DNA of 64,000 nt, from positions 1,436,501 through 1,500,500 of the forward strand of contig NC_092576.1 of NCBI RefSeq assembly GCF_037975245.1, in the 5' to 3' direction. The notes under the pieces are model-generated. The model saw nothing but the letters and a program-made list of their open reading frames with translations. It was not told the DNA's origin and did no database searches. This stretch comes from Apostichopus japonicus (lineage: Eukaryota; Echinodermata; Holothuroidea; Aspidochirotida; Stichopodidae). Shown one piece after another: positions 58,655-64,000 of the stretch (position 1 is its first letter; each line of letters opens with the position of its first letter). The translations under genes were made by a program, and so were the position numbers.

Positions 58655-59475
58655 CGGGTATGAGCAAGCAAAAGATATTTTGAGGAAACTATTTTGTCAG
58701 CCTCATATGATCTTAAACGCGCTCCACGATAAGATGCAAGACAGAAATCTAATTAAGCCAAAAATGGAGACTTTCTCTGAAACCTGATTGCTTCCAAAAC
58801 AAATATCACGTTTTATTAAACCAGATAGGCTACACTAGTGGCCTGAACAGTACTAGTGCCCTACTAGAAAACCAAGGTCTGTTTTCTGTAAATCTACAAA
58901 CCTCTTGGGTAAGGAAAAGAAACGAAATCTTGTACAGTAACAACGAATCCAGGGAACTACAATTAAACAATTTGATGGAATTTCTAGAACAGCATGCCGA
59001 AATATCATGCACTGTGTTCAGAAGGAACGTAGCTAGGCCCCAAATATATAACGATAAGTTAAAAGTTAAACCCAACGCTAGGTCGAATAACGTAAATTTG
59101 CAGAATCACCAACGAACAGAAGGTAGAAATGGTAAAGTCGATTAAGTATGCTTCCGATGTCTGAGACTGAGTCATAGGGTTGCCAAATGTACAAAATGCT
59201 GGACTTGCAGGAAATGTGTATCAGATAAATATCACGAACCGCTACATCCACCAACCAAGGAAAGCGAAGAAATACCCGTACAGCAGATGCATGATGTCTG
59301 ATGCTGCATCATAAGCGGTAAACAAGTTTACCTCAGAGTCATATCGGTGTTTGCGAAAATCCACGAGGGAAACCGGGTAAGTACTTTATAGTTCTACTCG
59401 ATAAGGGGTCAGACACCAGCCTGTGTTCTAAAAGTTTCCGCAAGAAGCTTAGAGTTCGAAGCAGACAGATGAACT
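58655..59475 (+). pseudogene. BEL/Pao retrotransposon gag and protease remnant
   Basis: Decayed plus-strand coding sequence in pieces: a gag segment with a 'GYEQAKDILRKLF' type motif from about 58657; a further gag stretch ('LQTSWVRKR', 'LMEFLEQHAEI') to about 59143; and a zinc knuckle of the CFRC...H...C plus CRKC...H form (about 59147-59250). After 59330 comes the start of an aspartic protease-like segment ('LDKGSDTSLCSK'). Stops and frameshifts separate the pieces. The order gag, knuckle, protease and the knuckle style indicate BEL/Pao. It is interrupted on the right by a LINE relic and resumes at 60370. Confidence 0.75.
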
Positions 59476-59504
59476 AAATGTCATTTACGAACAACGGAAA
59501 AAAA

Positions 59505-60330
59505 AGGGTTAGAGTTTATTGAATCCCAGAAGGAAACTTCATATCTGCGGTGAGCAACACAATGAATGATACAAAATACGAAGAACATTGATACAATGAA
59601 TGATACAAAATACAAAAAACAATGATAATAAGCAACAGTTAAATGCAGTCTAAACAAAATATACACTAACTAGCTCCAATAGCGCAACTAAGTGGAACGG
59701 CCACCACACCCCCTCCCCCTACCTCGTGAAGTTCTTGTGAATATTAATGGCAGTGCCTATTAACGAAAAACGATGTATATTTGTGTGTGACGTCAGCGAC
59801 CTCAATTTACCGCTACGAGCAATGATACGGCTGGTTATATGATTGTGCAATGGGTGACTGTGATTTTCCACACGGACAGCAGCTTGTCTCGTACACAAGT
59901 TTCGTAGACCGAGGTCACTGATGGCAGACTTTTCCTAATAATTTTACCAGCACGTTTAATAACAACATCAAGAACCTTTATGCTGGTTCTTCCTGCATTA
60001 CCTTCTCAGCAAGTAATAAAGTAGGTCCAAACACTACAGATAATGGAGTTATAGAAGATGGCGAGAATATCTGGATCTATATTTAAAGAATTCAGCTTAC
60101 GTAAGCAGTATAATCTTGGTTTTAGCCGTTTTTCCACATAATCTATGTGTTCACCCCATTTTAATTTATCATCAATTATAACCTCTAAATATTTGTAACT
60201 ACTAACCCTTTCAACAAAACTACGGTACCTTTAATTATCACATCGTTTGCTAATACCTTATGTCTAGATTTAAATCAATAACCATTTCTTTGGTTTTAGT
60301 TAGCAAGCGTGAAAAATGACAAATGACCAT
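59505..60330 (-). pseudogene. LINE reverse transcriptase C-terminal relic inserted in BEL/Pao
   Basis: The reverse strand reads 'SSYKYLEVIIDDKLKWGEHI', 'RLYCLRKLNSLNIDPDIL' and 'IKRAGKIIRKS', the thumb and C-terminal region of a LINE RT. There is a frameshift near 60215 and a stop where Trp is expected. A 3' UTR-like stretch ends in 'gggattcaataaac' near 59515. Only the 3' end is present, consistent with 5' truncation. It sits between the protease and downstream pol parts of the oppositely oriented BEL/Pao relic, so it inserted later. Confidence 0.75.
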
Positions 60331-60369
60331 CAATTTCATGTCAGTCTATAGAGATACCTGCGGCAACTG

Positions 60370-61235
60370 ACAGCATTCCTAAAGTCAGGGATCAAAGAAG
60401 TGGAAGCATTTGCAATCCTTCCCATGGGAGGACTATCAGCCAGATGAAATAGGTCTCTTCATAGGAGCAGAGCATTCTGGGTACTAGAAGACTCCTATGC
60501 CATGCACCTTTAGGATGTGTGTAATAGGACTAGGCAGATCAGGCAGTGGACACGTGGTGAGTCACCGTATAGATGTAAGTAACCAACAATTGCTGATGAA
60601 CCTTTGTCTGACGACGAGACTAAATCATGGCAAGATATGCTCATTCACACGCCCAAACTATCTGAAATTCGGGTTCCCAGATGTCTGGAGTTGGACAAAG
60701 CATTAGAAATACAGCTTCGCAATTTTTTGCGACCCTTCAGAAAAGGGATACGCGGCCGTGTCGTACGTTTGGGTAAAGTCATATAAGGGAGATATATCAT
60801 GCAGGTTCGTTTCAGGCAAAGCTAGGGTAAGTTCTCTCAAATCAGCTTATATCCCAGACCAGTGCTGATTTCAGCAGTGCTAGCTGCAATGCTATCTAGT
60901 ACCATTAGGCGAGAGGTAAGTGACGCGTTCGACGAAACGACGTTCTGGAGCATTTCGGTGATCGTACTTGGCTACATTAGGAATGACAATAAGAGGTGCA
61001 ACACCTTTGTAGCCAAACGAATATCGAACATTAGTAGTATGTTTAATCCTCACCAGTGGAGGTTCGTAAGGATTAAGGAGAACCCAGCAGATGAAAGGTC
61101 CAGGGGGGCTCGTCACAGGTAAGTGGTTGATAGGACCTGACTTATTGTCGAAAGATGAGACTTACAGGTCAAAGTCAGGATTTGAAGATGTCAGCACGAC
61201 GGAGGATCCAGAGGTCAATATATGAATTGTATTTC
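60370..61235 (+). pseudogene. BEL/Pao pol remnant (peptidase to RNase H region)
   Basis: Plus-strand pieces in order: a peptidase-region stretch ('VSHRIDVSNQQLLMN') near 60560, then 'LSEIRVPRCLEL' and a 'FCDPSEKGYAAVSYV'-like segment across frames, 'GKARVSSLKSAYIP', then ELIS.VLAAML, 'YIRNDNKRCNTFVAKRI', 'QWRFVRIKENPADERSRG' and a 'GPDLLSKDE' stretch. This order is the RNase H and post-RNase H part of BEL/Pao Pol. Frameshifts and stops break it, and most of the reverse transcriptase between peptidase and RNase H is missing. LTRs were not located. Confidence 0.8.
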
Positions 61236-61289
61236 AACAACTTTGTACAACCAGGTAAACGAAAACGATGATAATAATGAGTATATAGT

Positions 61290-61860
61290 GGCTACCATTG
61301 TAGGTAAATACTCCTGTTGGACAAGGTTGATATGAGTTCTTGGCTGGGTGATTCACTTCGTGTACTTATAGAAGATTATATAATCAGATATCGTTTCTAA
61401 GTGGTTCAGAAATTATTAGTGGCTATTGTAGGAATGCATTATATACATAAAGGATATGATCAGATATAAGTGAAGCCAACATCATAATAGAAAGATATAT
61501 CGAGTTATCTGTTGTATAAGAAGGTAAAGTTATAAGTAGCCTAGGTAAAACGAAGCAAACAATGACAGGTCAAAGTCGAAACAATTCTTCTCTCAACAAG
61601 GTCCACATACCTACAGATGTTTCATGCTTGAGCTTGAAATTCTGTCGATGCAATAATATGACTACATGAAGGGTTCTACCTGACTGTGTGGTATGATTGA
61701 TGCACGCTATACCGATAACTATCTTGCTGGAATGATGAAATGATATCTTTTTAATCAAAGGACATGTCAAGTTCGAAAGAAAAACTTAAATCGGCGTAAC
61801 ATGATGCACTCTAGTAGTTAAGCATCCGTCAAAAGTGTGCTCTTAATTTTTCTAACGGGT
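61290..61860 (+). repeat. Segmental duplication flank, copy 2
   Basis: Direct-orientation partner of 23320-23920, located downstream of gene D as the other is downstream of gene C. Confidence 0.75.
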
Positions 61861-62565
61861 TTACTTGGTGATACCTTTTTAGTCTCAAGTCACACAGACC
61901 AACGTTTACCTAATAACCCGCAGCCAGAATCTTTACTAATATCATATAATAACAGATTTTTTATGATTTGTTTGTTAGATTATATCAGTTTAGGATAAAA
62001 ATATACAACGAAACAAAACAAGAAAGAGAATAGTGACTGTTATTCTTTAATACTGAATCATTTATTATAGCATCCCGACGTAATTTCATAATGTCTGTTA
62101 TGTATATTACCTTGGTATCGACATTGACTAGTTCCAAATAAAGATAAGCTGTCAATATTCACTTAACATTTAACGCGATCTCATAACTTATATGCATATT
62201 AGAGTATATTAAATATCTTAAAGCGAACGAAACCAGCTATAATGAACAGTTTCAGTCCGTACCACATTGGGATATATGCTTTTGAGGGTAGTCTTAAACA
62301 TTATTGACGTATATTTAAAGATTAAACCGAAACCAACACCAAGCTGGGACAAGTTTGTCACACTGTACTTTATTGTCCAAATTACTCCTCCTTGCAGTAT
62401 GAACAATATGAACCATAATGTTTCTATCGGATGAAAATTAAGTATTGACCATCCATTCAGTACATAGTGTTTTGAAGCATGATTACTTTAAAGGAATATA
62501 AAAATTCGGCATTAAGCAAAAACTAGAAACTTATGCAGAAATATGAATGCTTTCTCTGATTTTGT
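61861..62565. other. No gene seen
   Basis: AT-rich with no supportable feature. Confidence 0.4.
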
Positions 62566-62569
62566 TACA

Positions 62570-63150
62570 GGTTTTAGGTATGATCAAGAGGAACTTTAGT
62601 TTTCTGAAAGAGGACATCGTAGTTAGGCTTGGAACCCTTATTTTGCTAAGGATAAGGAAGTACTTGAAAATTTCCAGAGGAGGGCTACTAGGATGATTAG
62701 TTCCTTAAAGAGGGTTCCTTATTCTAGGCGGTTGCAACTGTTGAACCTCACCACACTGGAGCTTAGGAGGTTACGTGGGGACTTGATCCAGGTTTTCAAG
62801 ATTGTGTATGGTTTCGACAATTTATCCTTTACCGACTTTTTCATGTTTGCAAACAGTAGTTGTACTAGAGGTCATTGTCTTAAACTTCAAAAGTCGCATA
62901 GTAGGATTAATATTCGGCATAACTTTTTTTCTAATAGGGTTGTGAATGAGTGGAATAGTTTGCCTGAGAAAGTTGTCCTTGCAAGTAGTGTCAATGGGTT
63001 TAAGAATGCTTTGGACAAGCACTTTAAGCATTGTAATCGGGTCTGAGTGTTTGTGTCTTCAGTTTTTTCCCTCTCTTTATAGGGTCCTTGATGGGGATTT
63101 AAGTGTCCCTCCTGATCCTTTTTTCTACTAAACTAAACTAAACTAAGTGT
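62570..63150 (+). pseudogene. LINE (CR1/L2-like) 3' end relic
   Basis: A broken upstream part ('GMIKRNFSFLKEDIV') is followed by a 117-codon frame (62693-63046) with 'LTTLELRRLRGDLIQVFKIV', 'RGHCLKL', 'FFSNRVVNEWNSLPEKVV' and 'FKNALDKH', the C-terminal signature of CR1/L2/Rex-type ORF2 proteins. A short 3' UTR and an (ACTAA)n tail (about 63128-63147) end the copy, as is typical of LINEs with microsatellite tails. Sequence between the fragments is missing, so it is a truncated relic. Confidence 0.85.
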
Positions 63151-64000
63151 ATGCTAAAAATACACAGAAAACTCTTTTACTTCCAAATATAGCAGTTAAT
63201 TGAGCGACACAACGATGTCAATTTTGATATTGAACCATATGGCGCACTGCAATACGTGTGAAAATATCAGACGTGACATCGAACTATCCAAAGTGATATC
63301 GACAATCTGCGTTCACCAGACGTCAAACAAAACCATGTAAACAGGATATCCCTCGATATGTGGCATGGATATTTCTTATACTCATCATGTGGATGTGTTA
63401 TTTTGAATTGCGTTTTGGTAGAGGTCTCCTGAATCACCAGCGGTCAAACTTTGTCAACCTTGAAACATACCTCATGGTAGAAATCATAGATACGTCTCAT
63501 ACATGGTAAACGGATCTGCCATATTGAGTATAGAATCCTTTTCTTCTAAGCAGCTACGGACTTGAAGAACCTTTATTTTATAGGTTTTTATGTTTAGAAT
63601 AAGGGGAATATGTCCAGAAAATGTCTACATTTACTTATAATACCATATCTGTGCATGTTGAAGAAATATTTACAAGCAAATGGTTTAATTGTTGTGTGCA
63701 AAGTATAATAATGTTTCCGTTTTCACTTTTATTTATACACCTGAATGTTAAAAAGATAAGTCATTCTTAAGTTAATTTTAAACACTAACCAGATGTGACT
63801 TTAGTTAAAATATATTTATGACTAACATATCAATTCAGGGAACAAACAAGCAAACTTGAAGAATTCTAGATGTGAGTCCTACCCTGTATCAGTAACTGTA
63901 GAAACCCCGGCCTTGATGAATACAACTTTCTAAATAATTGTGGAATATGGAGTCGCAGTGGAAAATCAACAGTAATTCTAAAAACAAACGCTAACTCTCT
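63151..64000. other. No gene seen at right edge
   Basis: Nothing supportable in the last 850 bases. Confidence 0.4.

Overview
This is an AT-rich, intron-containing animal genomic window. It holds split genes with GT/AG introns, tRNA-derived SINEs, LINE, BEL/Pao and hAT relics, long (TA)n tracts and C-runs. The gene content suggests an invertebrate deuterostome, most likely an echinoderm and perhaps a sea cucumber: immunoglobulin (Ig) receptors joined to a NACHT/LRR module, in a family that is still duplicating. That placement is inference from gene style only. There is nothing prokaryotic here.

The main content is a duplicated immune-receptor-like cassette. In copy 1, gene A runs on the minus strand from 16688 down to about 7.6 kb. 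Its exons encode a signal peptide, four Ig-like domains, one transmembrane helix, a NACHT NTPase of about 500 residues and LRR-like exons. Gene C starts 2.5 kb away on the opposite strand (19220) and encodes a signal peptide plus one V-like Ig domain. In copy 2, gene B (minus, 52534 to 46854) repeats the signal, four-Ig and TM layout exon for exon but reaches a stop codon just after the TM helix; no NACHT exon is visible near it. Gene D (plus, 56162) is the divergent single-V-domain partner. Downstream flanks at 23.3-23.9 kb and 61.3-61.85 kb also match, so the cassette was duplicated in direct orientation. All ectodomain exons are phase 1-1, so they can be skipped or shuffled without a frameshift.

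Between the cassettes (24-46 kb) I see no host gene. This stretch holds a CATC microsatellite, a large imperfect inverted repeat centred near 30.5 kb with arms of about 0.95 kb (foldback-like), two hAT-type MITEs with 8-bp target duplications, a 5'-truncated LINE reverse transcriptase (35.7-37.0 kb), and a hAT element with a frameshifted transposase C-terminus (39.0-40.3 kb).

The right end (58-64 kb) holds a decayed BEL/Pao retrotransposon split by an oppositely oriented LINE relic, a tRNA-like SINE, and another LINE 3' end. The left end (1-7.6 kb) is mostly unannotatable repeats.

As a working model (inference), gene A would be a cell-surface Ig receptor carrying its own NACHT-LRR signalling module in the cytoplasm. 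Gene B would be a paralogue that kept the ectodomain but lost the signalling half. C and D would be small secreted V-domain proteins made from divergent neighbouring promoters. Exon boundaries were assigned by hand from splice motifs and reading-frame phase; no RNA evidence was available.
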